From Diplocarpon mali (lineage: Eukaryota; Ascomycota; Leotiomycetes; Helotiales; Drepanopezizaceae), in contig JAENRP010000166.1 of assembly GCA_024741835.1 (NCBI GenBank), positions 1-64,000 of the forward strand: a DNA stretch of 64,000 nucleotides, written 5' to 3'. Numbering within the stretch: position 1 is the first letter of the stretch; every line of letters starts with the position of its first letter. Positions 14,242 to 26,809 of this stretch are shown piece by piece. A model generated the notes under the pieces. That model was not told the DNA's origin. It did not search any database and saw only the letters and a list, made by a program, of their open reading frames with translations. Both the position numbers and the translations under genes were made by a program.

Positions 14242-14254
14242 TAATGATTTACGT
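14242..14254 (+). promoter_or_regulatory. Putative primer-binding site of copy B
   Basis: Lies one base after the LTR. Comparing copies (the least mutated is in copy A, near 51,576-51,588, minus) suggests an ancestral TGGTGATCTACGC, fitting a tRNA 3' end (TGG pairs with CCA). The tRNA species was not determined. Confidence 0.5.
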
Positions 14255-14914
14255 AAGGACCGATTTCTTAAGATTTCCATTCTTATATAACCTTATTAAT
14301 CTCTTAGTTTACAAATAAGAGATCGGCCTTTTGAAAAATACATCTTCAAAACACTTATAGCATTTTGATCAATTCTAAAAACCTTATCCTTAAGCGCCAA
14401 TTACTTAGAACTATCGATTTTCGTTTAGCAACTATTAATAACCTTAGATTTTCCCTTTTCGGCTTTGCTTTGAAAACCCCTATTTTCTTCCTTAACTTTG
14501 AGATTTTCGGAATTTTCAGCTTCCTAGTATAAAAAGTTTGGCGAACCTTATAATAGCAATCTCAAATAGCAGTAGTTTTAAGTACTTAAGTAATACTAAG
14601 CGCAAACTCTAACTGGAAGTGCCTCTTTAGAATCCTTAGAAATCCGAATCTGATAATTCAGCCGCCTCGGCTTAATAGAACTTTAAAAATTGCCCTAGAA
14701 TCGTCTTTAGAGACCCCTTTATTCTAAGGACTAATAGGAATTGGCCTAAAGGCTAAAAAGAATCTTTTAAATAAACCTTATCTTAGAAATTGGTCCTTAA
14801 TTAAGTAAACCTTATTTTATTATAATTAGTTGCAACGCTCCTATTAGCTATTTAATACCTATTTAAAATCTCTTAATAAACTTAGATTAAACTTTTAATA
14901 GAATCCGGAATTCT

Positions 14915-14937
14915 ACTCTAAGGCCTAGCCTATAAGT
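14915..14937. repeat. Palindromic module, site 1 (leader)
   Basis: Same site at 50,891-50,913 (copy A) and 61,840-61,862 (copy D). It is one of two sites in this element outside a reading frame. Confidence 0.8.
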
Positions 14938-14996
14938 AGAAGGATAAAAAGACGTCTTTAAATAACTTAAGACTGCTATCTACTTTTTTAATATTA

Positions 14997-17270
14997 ATAT
15001 TAGAAAATACTAAAAATAATAATAATTTTAAACTTTTTACTAACCTTTTATTTAAATCTTTTCAAACTTGTCCTAATCACTTTAAGATTGACTTAGATTT
15101 TAAGCATTTTTTAAGCCCTTTTAAATTTCGAAGTACTCCTTTTAGTAATCAATCTTGCGATATTAAAGCTTCCCCTTTGCCCTTTATAGATTCTATTAAC
15201 CTAAACGGTTAGTATAAAACGATAATAGCCGCATTTAAGGCTATTATTAGCCACTTTCCCCTCCTTAATTCCCTTGGTACTCCTTACTTTATAAGAGCTA
15301 ATATTACTAATTTCCTTAAGTAATATAAGGAAACTTATTACGATTTTAGTATTCTATAAGCGGATATAATTTCTTAGCTCTTTTACTACTATAACTATAT
15401 AAGTAAAGATATTATTAAATCCCTCTTTAAATGGAAAATGCATAGTTTATAAGAACTCCTTATTAAGGCTCTTAAGTCTAAATTCTATAAATTTGACAAA
15501 TAGCAGATTTGCGATACTTTAGCTTTCTTAAAGGAATTTGTTTTAATCACTTAAACTCTTAAGGAACTTAAGAATTACTATCGGACTTTTACTTATATAT
15601 TAAATACCTTAATTGACTAGAAAATACTTAGCAAAGTTGAAAGAGGCCGCCTTTTCTTACTTAGATTACGTATTAGCCTTTAAAATAAGATCATTAAGTA
15701 TTTTAGGATTAATAAGTAAGACCCTATAACCTTTACCTTATTTGAGGAATTCTCGGCCTTTGCTTTAAAATCAGATCTTAATAAAAGAACTATTAATACT
15801 ATAGAATAGGAAAAAGCCCTTACTCCCTCTTATACTAAAGACCTTAAGAGCCTGGTCTAAGAATACTTAAAGGCTCTAGAAGTTATAAAAAAGGCAAAGA
15901 AGAACCTAGTAGTTATACCTTTTACTCATAGGCCCGACCTAAGAGTAAGATCTAACCTTAAAATTAAAGAACTTAAGACCTAATTTATAAAACTCTAAAT
16001 TTAAAGCTTAGAAACTAGGATTAATAATCTCTTATAAGAAAAATAGCATATTCCCTAATTTAGTAATAGGCAAAACTCGGCTACTATAAGCTAACCTAGT
16101 AATTCCTATTACTAAACTTCTGCTTCTTATCATTCGGAACAACCAACTAATATAAGAACTTAATAGTTAACTAAAGAAGGAGAAATTGATCCTAACTAGC
16201 ACTCTACTAATATTAATACTATAAGGTACTAAGGGAATAGTAATAGAAGAAGACTAACTTACAACTTTTGCAATAATAAGGAACTTAACTGCCCTTTATA
16301 TAAGTATTATAATAATTATCCTCTTTTCTATTATTTTATTAATACTAGGGTTATATATATTAATAAGTATAAGATGCTTTGCATTAGAGATCCTAGGCTA
16401 GATGCTATCCCTATTAAAAAACACCAGAATCGTTTATAACTATAGATTATTCAAATAATAATATATAGTATAAAGTAGAATAAGGATTTGGCCGAACAAA
16501 AGCGCATTATCGAAATAACCACTAAGGTCCTAACTTATATATATATAGGTCTAGCTAGCAATCTACCTAAGGGAGTGCTTACTAATTAAACTTCAAACTA
16601 GACTACTACTAAAGTTAAAGGAATCTTTATTTTAAAGTAGGTTAATAATAATATATCTGCTAATATTAATACTACTTTTATATTTAAAAACCCTTAAAAT
16701 ACTTAGCGTCCTTCTAGATTTATAACTCCCTTAATACTAATAAAACTAGCTAAAGTCCAGAAATCAATATATATAACTTAGGAATTTTAATATAGAGTCC
16801 AAACGCTAAAAGATACCTAATAATTTAAAACTATAGTAAATAAAAATGAAGCTAATATAGTAGACAAATTAATTAAAGATATAATAGACAAAGATAGCTT
16901 TAAGCTTAAAGATTAAGAAGTTAAAGTTATTATATAGACCCTTGACCTTAAGCGAAGGAGATAGATATTAAAATAAGAAAAATTCGTTAATAAATACGCT
17001 AGTTCAATTGCAATAGAGAAAGCTATAAAGAATATTATAGCTTAGCAAATTAACCTTATATTCAAAGACCTATTTAATTTAATTAAACGCTTTAATAAAG
17101 TGCTAAGAAAGCATATCCTAATTGCCTTTAAAGATTTAAATAATAATAAGGAAATAGAAATTATAGTATAAAAGAATTTCAAAAGCACTTAGCCTTAATC
17201 AAATGTCTTTAAATTACAAAAGATAAAGGAACCTAAAGGTATTATAATATTATAGTAATAGCCTTAATAT
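14997..17270 (+). pseudogene. gag: gag relic of giant Gypsy copy B
   Basis: One frame runs from an ATA at 14,997 (still ATG in copy A at 50,831) to about 17,230-17,270, roughly 750 codons, with internal stops explained by Gln/Trp codons. It would be the capsid/nucleocapsid polyprotein. The middle (about 15,220-16,000) is helix-rich and charged. A cysteine-rich patch at 16,261-16,330 (four to six former Cys after RIP correction, better kept in copy D at 63,190-63,250) is probably the nucleic-acid-binding knuckle, but spacing does not fit a clean CX2CX4HX4C. A palindromic module at 15,924 is in frame, read Thr-His-Arg-Pro-Asp-Leu-Arg-Val. Confidence 0.7.
15924..15946. repeat. Palindromic module, site 2 (gag, in frame)
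   Basis: Same site at 13,338-13,360 (A) and 62,849-62,871 (D). It is read in the T-x-R-P-x-L-R-V phase. Confidence 0.85.
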
Positions 17271-17839
17271 CTTAGAATATCAATTAAAATTATTTAGCAG
17301 TTATAATAAAAAGCCTTATTATTATTTATTTAATAGAAGAATCAGTTAAAGCAAAGGCTTTAATCAATTATAGTTTAAAAGTTAATATAATAATTAGAAA
17401 AGTGGTAGAAATAGCTTAATTAATAATTTATTAGCAATCGACTTCTTATATATTCGATTATCTTTAAATTAAAATACAATTTTAATAGATAGGTGAAAAA
17501 CGTAAAGGTTAGAGTCAGAGGGATTATTAATTATACCGACTTTCTAATAATAGAGAATTCTTTAAATGATATTCTTTTAAGAATACCTTTCATTTTAAAA
17601 TCTTAGCTAATATTTAACTATCCTAAAGATAGTCTTATAAAAGCTAATCTTTAAAATATAGATCGATCTTTAAAAGGATAAATAGTTATTATAAGAGATA
17701 TAGCCGAATTCTAAAATAAGGTTTTAAAAAATGATTAGCTAGTATAAGGGCTAAGCTTAATACTAATAAAGGAAGGTACTTAATAAAGAGTTATAGTAAA
17801 AGGAAGATAAGTTTGCCGATTTTAAATAATAGCAATTTA

Positions 17840-17862
17840 ACTCGCAGTCTTTAATTAAGAGT
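17840..17862. repeat. Palindromic module, site 3 (pol, in frame)
   Basis: Same site at 11,422-11,444 (A) and 59,498-59,520 (C). Copy B is the most degraded of the three. Same codon phase as the others. Confidence 0.8.
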
Positions 17863-18001
17863 CATATCTGGAATTTTAAAGAATAGTACAATTAGTATTT
17901 TATTAGCTTAACAATTAAGAAAAAAGAAAAATAAGGTAAAGAAGAGAGTTCGTTTTATAAATTTTAATTATTTATTAATTATTTTAAAAAACCTAAAAAC
18001 C

Positions 18002-18024
18002 ACTTATAAGCCTGATCTACAAGT
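18002..18024. repeat. Palindromic module, site 4 (pol, in frame)
   Basis: Same site at 11,260-11,282 (A) and 59,336-59,358 (C). Read Thr-Tyr-Lys-Pro-Asp-Leu-Gln-Val in B. Confidence 0.85.
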
Positions 18025-19968
18025 GAAAAATAATAAAATTACTAATAATATTTCCATTTACGCACTTTAAATTAATAACTTAGAAAATCTTTTATTTATT
18101 TTTAAAAAGGAAAATTCGAACCGTTTTATAGGATTTGATAAAAAAGGAAAGAAGTAAAGAAGTATAGTATTAGCTAATATTTAAACTATATATAAAAGCA
18201 AGGCTAATAAAGTACAACTAGTAGATTAGGGAATCTCTAATAGCTTAAAGTTTAAAGGATTAGATAATTAGTTTAAATAAGATAAGAAGCTTTAACCTTT
18301 AAAGCTAGATAGCAAATTCGATAAGTTTATTATAGGCAGATTTTCTAATAAACCTATTAGATATCGGCTAATAAAAGAACGTTTTAATATACTAAAAATT
18401 AAAGGTAACTTAATAGAGTAAGAATGCGAATTACTTTATAAAACCTTAATAAATCGAGAGGACGCTTTAGCTTTTAACTAAATGGAACTTAGCTAGATTC
18501 GAGAAGAGGTTACACTTTATATTAAGATTAAGATAATACCTTATAAAGCTTAGTAAGAGAAAACATTTAAGGTCCTTAAAGCTCTTTAAGAAAAGGTAAT
18601 CGAAATATTAAAGGATAGGCTAAAGCAAAGTGTTCTTAAGTTTTGTAATAGCCCTTATAGGAATAAATAGTTCCTAGTTATTAAGAAAGAGAATAGAACT
18701 TATAGATTAATAATAGTAGTAGTAGAGATAAACCGAATAACTATTAAAGATACTAATATTCTTTCGAATATAAATAAGATCTTAAATGAATTTATAAGAT
18801 TAACCTATAGCTCTCTTATTAACTTCTTCTTTAGATATAATCAATTTATTCTTAATATTAAATCGAAAGATATAATAGTAATTCAAACCCCTTTTAAGCT
18901 ACTTTAAATAATAAGATTACCTTAAAGAGCTATAAATTCGATCGCTCAATTTATTTAAGTAATCTATAAGATACTAGTAGATTATATACTTAATATTACG
19001 CTCCCTTATATAAACGATATAAGAGTAAAAGGATTAAGATCATTTTATAACTATAAAGAAGTTCTTTTTAATATATAATAATTTATAATAGAATATATTT
19101 AAAACCTAAACTAAATGCTTATACAATTCGAAAGGGTAAAAGCAATAGTTAGTCTGAAGTTATAATACTATCTTCTATTAATAGAAATTATTAGTTTTAT
19201 TACTGATTCCAATAGCCGAAGTCCTTAAAGGGCTAAAGTACTTAAAATCGATAAATAGAAGAGGTATAATAATATAGCAGAGGCTTGCGCATTTATTAGT
19301 ATTATAGTATACTATTACATTTAGATTAAGGATTTTGCTAGAAAGGTAGTACCTATTTATACCTTATTTCGAAAAGGGGCTAAGTTTTAATAAGAGGAAC
19401 CTTAAATGGAAGCTATAAAATAACTAAAGTAAGCGTTGCTTAAAGCACTATATCTAATTAAAATAGACTAAAGAGCTAACGCTAGGCCAATTATACTAAT
19501 AATTAATATAAGCTTAATCAGATAGGGTACTATCCTTTAATAAGCTAATAGCTAATAGAAAAGATATTTAGCTTACTTTAAAAGCAGTCTTTAAAATCTA
19601 TTAGAGATAAAGTATAATACTATTAAATAGGAATGCAAAGGAGCTTTAAAGGCGATAAAAAAGATAAGAAGCGACTTTTATAGCACTTACTTTATCCTTA
19701 AAATTAATGCTAAAGTGCTAGTAGAATAATTAAATAGGGCTATAAGCGATCTCTTAAGGGCTTTATTAATAAAATGGATTACTTAGATAAAACTAATAGA
19801 CTTTAAAGTCAAATATATTTTAAAAATAAAAAATACTATCGCAAATAGCCTTTTAAAAAGAACTTATCCTTATCCCTTTAATTTGATTAAAGAAGATGAA
19901 ATAGATATTAATAAATAGGTAAAGAATAAAGTTAGTTATCTATTAATATATTACCTTAAAGGGACTTA

Positions 19969-19991
19969 ACTCGCGGTCCTAGCCTGCGAGT
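19969..19991. repeat. Palindromic module, site 5 (pol, other frame)
   Basis: Same site at 9,293-9,315 (A) and 57,369-57,391 (C). Near-perfect palindrome. It is the only coding copy read in another phase (Leu-Ala-Val-Leu-Ala-Cys-Glu). It lies between RNase H and integrase, a linker. Confidence 0.85.
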
Positions 19992-21403
19992 CAAATAAGA
20001 GAATTTTATTACCTAACTACTTAAGTAACTTTAAGGAAATTGCCAAATTTTTAGTTATACTTAAATAACTAAAGATAATTCCTTTTAAGGATTTTCAAAA
20101 GTTTAAAGCTAAAGCTCTGATTTATTTAATATAAGGATAGCGATTTTTTAAAAGAAGCGATAACTCATTTCTTATATAGTTCTATTTGAATAATAATAAA
20201 CTGCAAGCTAAGGCTATTTAAGATATTTATAAAGAGACTGGCTATTAAAGAGCTAAGTCTACTTATTACTAACTCTTAAGAAAATTCTTTTAAAAAGGCT
20301 CTTTTAAAGACTATAAAGCTTTTGTAAAGAGTTATATCCTTTATTAAAAACGAAAACCTAATTATAAGGAAAATCCCTTATTCCTAACCTAGCCATTAGG
20401 CCTTTTCTATAAAGTTAGTCTTAATATTATATAAGTACTAATAACCGAAAATAGGATTATATATTTTATTTTAATAAAGGAAGACCTATTAGGATAGCCT
20501 AAAGGATAACCTTTAAGATCTACTAACTCTAAATCTATTATAAAGTTCCTTTAAGAAGATATAGTCTATCGCTATAGACTTTTTAATAGACTAACTATTA
20601 ATAGAGGCCTTGAAAATAAAGGAGTAATTAAAGCTTTTTTATAAAAATATAGCATTAAATAAGTTTAAATCTTAGTATATAACTTGAAAGCTAATAAAGT
20701 AGTAAAGCGAGGATATTACAATATTCTTAATAAGCTATTTAAAGTTACTTATAAAGGATTTAAGAATTAGATAAAACACTTTTATAAAATACTCTTTACT
20801 TATCGAATGATAATTTATAAACTGATTAGAGTTATACTATTTTTCTTTATCTATAATAAAGAGGCATAGCTCCCTCTTAAATCCTAATAGCCTATTTGGA
20901 AATTGTTTAACTATAGTCAAATTCAAAACCGTTCCGATTTACTAATAATAAGATACCGACAACTTAAGCTCTAAGATATAGATATAAAGGAAATCATTTT
21001 ATAAAAGAAATAATATAGGAAAAAAGCTAAAGAAGCATAGGCTGCTTTTAAAGTACTTAAAACGCACTCTATTTAAAAAGATAATCTTATCCTAGTTTAT
21101 AACATTATAAGAAGCATTAATATATCAGTAGATACTAAACTTAATTAGTAATAGCTTAGCCTATTTAAAGTTAAATCTAAGTAGAAAGAAAAAGGATACT
21201 ATTCTCTTTAAGAACTTAATAGAGTTAATATTAAAGGGACCTTTGCAACTAACCGACTAAAACGCTTTTATTAATATAACTAAACCTTATTCCCTTTAAA
21301 AGACGAATTAGAAATTGATATAACCTTCGAATCTTCTATAGGAACCGATAGCAATATAAGCAATTTTAAACCCTTAGACGAAGACTAAGATTTTTCTAAC
21401 TTA

Positions 21404-21426
21404 ACTTATAAGCCGGTCCTGCGAGT
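21404..21426. repeat. Palindromic module, site 6 (pol tail, in frame)
   Basis: Same site at 7,858-7,880 (A) and 55,934-55,956 (C). In B read Thr-Tyr-Lys-Pro-Val-Leu-Arg-Val within the acidic C-terminal tail. Confidence 0.85.
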
Positions 21427-22666
21427 AAAGAATATTAAAATACCTAACTAATCGCGACCTTAAGTTATTATTCCTAAAATATCTAAAGAACGTAAATAGG
21501 AATATTAAATAATTTCCTAGCTTATTAATTATCCTACCTTCCTTTAATCCTTATTTTTACATTTTTAGCAAAGTCGCCTCCTTTATTATTTAAGATATAG
21601 ATCTTTTAAGATCACTTTAAATTCTTATTTGCTTTAACTTATTTTATATTCTTAATATTAGCCTTTAATTATAGCATTCTTATTACTTTCCTTAAATAAT
21701 AAATAAAAAGTCCAATTTCCTTAATATATATATAGTAAACCTATTATAGCTTATATACCCTTTTAATTCTTATACCCTATTAAACTCTCTTATTTATACT
21801 CCCTATCTTTCATAAGCAATATACCTTTAAAGAACTTATAAATGGTTTTATCTATTATAATAGGAGATAAATAAATACTAGTTATAAACTTCTCTTAAGA
21901 CAGTAGAGCTATTGCATTATTAAAGAGCTTTAAATCAACCTATATAGCTTTAGGAGATATAAAGTAATAAAAACTCCTTTTAGCTTACGCAAATGCTATT
22001 AATAACCTTTTAACTTAAGTGGCCTTTAGAATTCTTTAATTTGATAACTTCCTAATTAAAGAATTAAAACTAAAGGGAATCTTTAGAAAGGAATTCTTAG
22101 CTAATGCAGATTAATATATAACCTTAGCTAACACTTTTAAAACGGACTAAGATAAAAGTAAAGAATCTATTTAATAATTAAATAATTTAACTACTAATAA
22201 AAAAGGACTCCTATTTCGTTTGCGCTTTTTAATAAATATTAATTCTAATAATAAAAGGCGAGTATTATTAAAAATTCTTAAAGAAAACACTCTTATAGTT
22301 AAAGCTATTTAGATTCTCAATTTCTTTATTATTTAAAAAGGAGTAGTAAAATTCTAAGGCAATCGAATTCGCGGTTGCAGATTTATAGGCCTATCTAATG
22401 CAGTACTTATAGCAGCTAATAAGGCTATAAAAAGATCAAATTAGGCTATAGATATTACCTTACCTAATAATACTATTATTAATATACTAAGGCTTTGCGC
22501 TTCTACTTATATTTTACTTATTTTAAAAGAGAACTGGACTCCTATGCTAGGATTTAAATAAGATTTCTTTAGTAATAAAGAAGGGAATTGGTTATTTATA
22601 ATTAAGCCTACTTTAAAATTCGCTTCTTAATCTAAAGATATAATAAGTGCTAAACTATATAATTTA

Positions 22667-22689
22667 ACTCGCAGTCTTAAACTAGGAGT
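22667..22689. repeat. Palindromic module, site 7 (ORF2, in frame)
   Basis: Same site at 6,594-6,616 (A) and 54,671-54,693 (C). Confidence 0.85.
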
Positions 22690-24052
22690 TAAAAGTAAGA
22701 ATTTTAAAACTAGACCTAACCTACCTCTTATTGAAATAATTCTAGAAACTACTATTAAACAAACTGCCTAAACGCTTAGCGCAGCCTCTTTAGAATTTTC
22801 AGAATCTTTAAAGGACTCTCCTTTAGTTAAATAACCAATTTTAGCTTAACCTTTAAAAAGGATAGATCGTTCGATAGCCACTTTAGCTAATTTGTAATTT
22901 GAAACTAAAGGATTGCGCGCTCGCTTAGACTCCTTTTTTAATAACTTAAAGGAGCTAGTTCTTAACTTCTTTATATTTATATATAACTGTTTTAGAAATA
23001 ATAATATAAAAGAAGACCCTATTCCTACTACTTTGAAAATAATTAAGAGAGCTATTAGATAGATTTAATAGCTTACCTTAAACGAATTCGCCTTTGCGAA
23101 TATTATTCAATTCTTTAATAATTATAAAAGTTAAGAACCTAGTCTTATAGATATTAAGCAAGACTATTTTATTTTATAAGAAAGAGAACGCAAAGAGGAA
23201 TCTATTAATTAGGATATTTATAATTATAGTAATATACTTTAATCAGTTATTCTTAACCTTAAGCTTAAAGAATAATATAATATTTAAGTGTCTTTTATAA
23301 TAAAAACTCACTTTTGATAGTATCTTCTTAGCGTAGGAATCGAAGGGAGAAGACTTTACAACCTTTATATTTGCTCTCTTTCAGTTTACTATAGTCTTAA
23401 TTATAAAGGATTTAATATTAATAAAACTATTAAATACCTTGAACTTCTTTATATAATAGAAGATATCGATCTTTTTCTAATCTACTTTAATAATTAATTC
23501 TTTATTTCTTTAAAGATACGTAAATCTAACCTATTAATAATAGAGGCAACTCTAAGTACTGCAAAATTTAAGGCTAATTCTAAAGCCTTAAAGGCATTAG
23601 AGCTAATTGAATAGAATAATTCTTTCTTTTCGATATTATTAAGCAATAAATAGCAAGAGGAAATAAAGGAAGAAGGGTTAATTATAATGCTTAAACCCTT
23701 CGGATGCCGCTTTTTAACTGATAATTTTACTATTAATAATAGTATTATTATAGGTATATTCCTTTCTATTATAAGATAAGAAGTAGAGATATACCTTTAT
23801 CACTTCTACCTTATGGATAATACGACCTCTATACCTTCTTATTTTTTCTATAATATAATATTCAATCTTACTTAATAAGTCCTTTAGATATATTATAGAC
23901 TCTACCTCTTAGCTATAATAGCGAAAAGTAGAAGAGCCTATTAGCTTATAGCCTACCTTGAACCTCTTTAATTAATTAGTCTTAGTTTTTATAATTAAGT
24001 CGTTTTAATAAAGAGAGATATAAGTGCTACTAATAAAGAAAATCCGATTATT

Positions 24053-24075
24053 ACTTATAGTCTTGGCCTATGAGT
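24053..24075. repeat. Palindromic module, site 8 (ORF2, in frame)
   Basis: Same site at 5,209-5,231 (A) and 53,284-53,307 (C). The C copy is one base longer, a rare indel. Confidence 0.8.
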
Positions 24076-24937
24076 TAATATTACTAATAAGCGATTCTTA
24101 AATTATTAGATCCTATTGATTAGATAAGGCCCTGCTTTAGGAAGCCTTAATAGGTAGATCGGCTCTTAATCGAATATAAAACTTACTCTATTTGCAAAGA
24201 AGATAAGTCGATAGACTTCTTAAGCACTTAGTTCAAAATCTCAACCGGCTCGAATGATTATAAAAATGAAGCGAAAGGAGATCTTATAACCTATTATTAA
24301 TAATAGCAATCTAATTATAATAATAATAAAATAGGAATAACTTCTTAAAATGCTTTCGAATAATTCTTATAGAATTGGTAGTTTTATAGCCTTTTGCAAT
24401 AACTATATAGTTATTTATAATAAGAATACTTTAGAAAATAAGACTCGAATCTTTAATCTTATCTTTTCAATCTTTGCTTTAAAGCAACTTCTAATACCTT
24501 AATAGATTAACGCAAGTAGAACTACTATACCTTTTAAGGCAGCTTTTTATCTTAAGAACTATAGTAGCCTTTCTAAAGCCATTATTAGTTAACGCTCTTA
24601 GATAGACCCCTCAATTATAATCGAAGTATGGAAGTTGTTTCTTCTTAATAAAGACGAATTGAAAATCCACCTTATAGAATATAATTAGAAACTCTTTAAT
24701 GCTCTTATTAATACTTAGATAAACGTTATAAATACTAAGTCGCTTTTTTATAGACTTAAGTCTTAGGGATAATGCAATAAAATAAATGCTATCTAAGAGC
24801 CTAATATACTAATTAATAAAGATATTATTATAAGAAAATTCGGAAAAGAGATAAGCCGAAATACTAGTATAATACTAGACCCTGATTTAGGAACCAATTC
24901 CTTGTTTTTACCCTTAAGCTTAAAAACGCTAAGATTA

Positions 24938-24960
24938 ACTTGCGAGCCCGGCCTGCGAGT
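24938..24960. repeat. Palindromic module, site 9 (ORF2, in frame)
   Basis: Same site at 4,324-4,346 (A) and 52,399-52,421 (C). One of the best-kept copies; read Thr-Cys-Glu-Pro-Gly-Leu-Arg-Val. Confidence 0.85.
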
Positions 24961-25138
24961 AAGGTTAGACTCGGCTAGCTTTAGCCTATAAGATAGTTCG
25001 GATAAACTTCGGCTACTAAACCTAGGGGTATAAATAGAGGTTCCTTTAATAAAGGCACTTAAATTAGAGAAATCGCTAAGAGGTAAGAACTAACGCAAGA
25101 GAAGAAGACTCTAAAGTAACGACAGAATCGATAATTAA

Positions 25139-25712
25139 GTCAAGCAATTTAGAGAATCTAGCTTATTACCTTTAGAGAAAACCATTTAGAGAACTTACGA
25201 ATTCGAATTGAATCTTTTTTTTAGATTATTTACTTTCTATATACTAGTACCTCTTTATTCTCTATTTATTATTCTATTCTATATATATTCTTTACTCTAC
25301 TTTATTCTTTATATAATCTATCCTTTAATTATTTCCTTTATATGCAACTTTCTAACGCTTACCTTTGAAATATTATCCTTACCCTTAATAATTGTCATTT
25401 ACCAATTATAGGTCCTTATATACGTTATACCCTACTTTTATTCCTACTTTCGGCCTCTTTATACCCACTTTTCCTTTGCGCGCTAATACGATTCCTATCT
25501 TTATAAATAAACCTCTCCCTATACTACAATTATACTTTTTTTTACCTTTTCTATAATCCTACCAAATCCTAGCACTAGTACTAATAATACTACTAGTATT
25601 ATCTCTCTATTGTCAATCTTTTCTGATTAAAGCTTCTAGTCTTAATAAATTCTTTTTAAAAGATTTATTCTTCTACCAGTTGAACCCTATCCCTTTTGTC
25701 AAATAATTCATT
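25139..25712. other. Spacer between ORF2 and ORF3 of copy B
   Basis: Pyrimidine-rich, AT-rich stretch. A 67-codon hydrophobic open frame at 25,208-25,411 is not open in copies A or C and is not supported as a gene. It may carry the signals that express ORF3. Confidence 0.5.
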
Positions 25713-26600
25713 ATAGCACTATTAAGCATAAGCAAAAAGGCCATACTTAAGAAGAGCATAGCTGTCGTCGCATTAGGCAGTAAGACTTTGGTCGCCCTTA
25801 GCAATAAACTAATATTAAAGGGAGGATTCTCTTAAGATAGTAAAACTTTAAGATTATTAGAAGATATTATAAGCACCTATAGAACATTAGGTGAAATAGA
25901 ATAGCAAGTATTCTTAAACTCATCTATAGAGGTATTGAACTATAGAATTTCTACTATAGAAGAAGGATTTCTAGGATTTGATAACTTCCTCGAAAATGAA
26001 TTAAAAACCATAGGTATTAATTAGGAGAAGTTTTTACAAGAATATCAAGGTTATACTAACTCTATGGACTTATTTCGGAAGAATAGAGATAAAAAGGAGG
26101 AGTGTACCAAAAGACTATTGCAGTTTACCGGCAGTACCTATAGCATATTATTCCAGACCCACTTTATAATAGATATTATTGCTAATAACGCCCTACAGGG
26201 GCTTGGCAAAATTTTTAAGATATACTAACCTATAGCAAAAGCCATATAAGTGTTGAATTACTTTACTATCTAAGAAGGTATAAAAAAGCTAAAAGGAAAT
26301 AATGCGCGAAGTAGGAAGTTTGTTAGGTTCTTAAGCACTATTGTACACTTTGCCATTTAAACTATAAAAGATAACCCCTTATAGTATGATAACTTAGCGC
26401 TCCTTAACTAAATAGTTTTAAATACACTTGGACTATAGTAGTTATAATACGGTCTACTTATTGTAAAAGAAAAGATGGTTTACCTAGCCGAGTATATTAT
26501 GAACTTTTTCAATAATAAGATAGAGAGATAGGAATTTGTCGTATCCGCCGCCCCAAAGCTGCTACCACCTCCGGTAGAACAAACTAATAAGGAAAATTTG

Positions 26601-26623
26601 ACTTATAGGCCCAGCCTACAGGT
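26601..26623. repeat. Palindromic module, site 10 (ORF3, in frame)
   Basis: Same site at 2,664-2,685 (A). Read Thr-Tyr-Arg-Pro-Ser-Leu-Gln-Val. Confidence 0.85.
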
Positions 26624-26786
26624 GGAAGTACCATATAAGGAGGAGGTCCTTAAGCATAAGGTGCTTATAATACTAAGAATATAAATTGCTGACTATTAAG
26701 ACCCTTATTTATTAGACTTAGATGAGTTTGAATCGCTATCTTTAGAAATGCCTAAAATACCTTATATACTAGTAGTAAAGAAACTA

Positions 26787-26809
26787 GCTTACGGGCCCGG
26801 CCTATAGGT
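26787..26809. repeat. Palindromic module, site 11 (ORF3, in frame)
   Basis: Same site at 2,478-2,500 (A), 186 bases after site 10 in B. Read Ala-Tyr-Gly-Pro-Gly-Leu-stop(Gln)-Val. Confidence 0.85.

Larger units (their letters stand above)
14241..14996 (+). other. 5' leader of giant Gypsy copy B
   Basis: About 750 bases between the LTR and gag with no supported frame. It is conserved with copy A (50,832-51,588, minus) and copy D (61,159-61,921). It contains a 23-bp palindrome at 14,915-14,937. Likely holds packaging and translation signals, but nothing specific is visible. Confidence 0.6.
17235..21570 (+). pseudogene. pol: Protease-RT-RNase H-integrase relic of copy B
   Basis: Frame is one base back from gag and stays constant to at least 21,430. 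The protease active-site region at about 17,351-17,395 reads Ala-Leu-Ile-Asn-Tyr-Ser (from Asp-Cys-Gly-Ser); its C-terminal strand is near 17,540-17,610. Reverse transcriptase covers about 18,420-19,060 with the YxDD box at about 19,007-19,018, now Tyr-Ile-Asn-Asp. The residues after it (Val-Lys-Gly) are typical of a common fungal Gypsy group. RNase H is about 19,250-19,960. Integrase is about 20,170-20,900 with zinc-binding and DDE-type segments. The C-terminal tail is acidic, to about 21,430. No chromodomain seen. The stop is uncertain, between 21,510 and 21,575. Confidence 0.85.
21842..25138 (+). pseudogene. ORF2 relic of giant Gypsy copy B, about 1,098 codons, unknown function
   Basis: Starts at ATG 21,842 and keeps one phase for exactly 1,099 codons to TAA 25,136-25,138. 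In-frame stops are nearly all at former Gln (CAA/CAG) or Trp codons, which is why this strand is taken as coding. The middle (about 22,860-23,160) is charged and likely coiled-coil (an Arg-Ile-Asp-Arg-Ser segment followed by Leu-rich heptads). I recognise no enzyme motif, signal peptide or convincing membrane segment, so an envelope role is not supported. It could be a second structural or nucleic-acid-binding protein. Palindromic modules at 22,667, 24,053 and 24,938 are all in frame. Confidence 0.75.

Noticed and set aside
25208..25411. 67-codon hydrophobic open frame
   Set aside because: Lies in the ORF2-ORF3 spacer, a pyrimidine-rich tract. Not open in copies A or C. The hydrophobic look comes from base composition.
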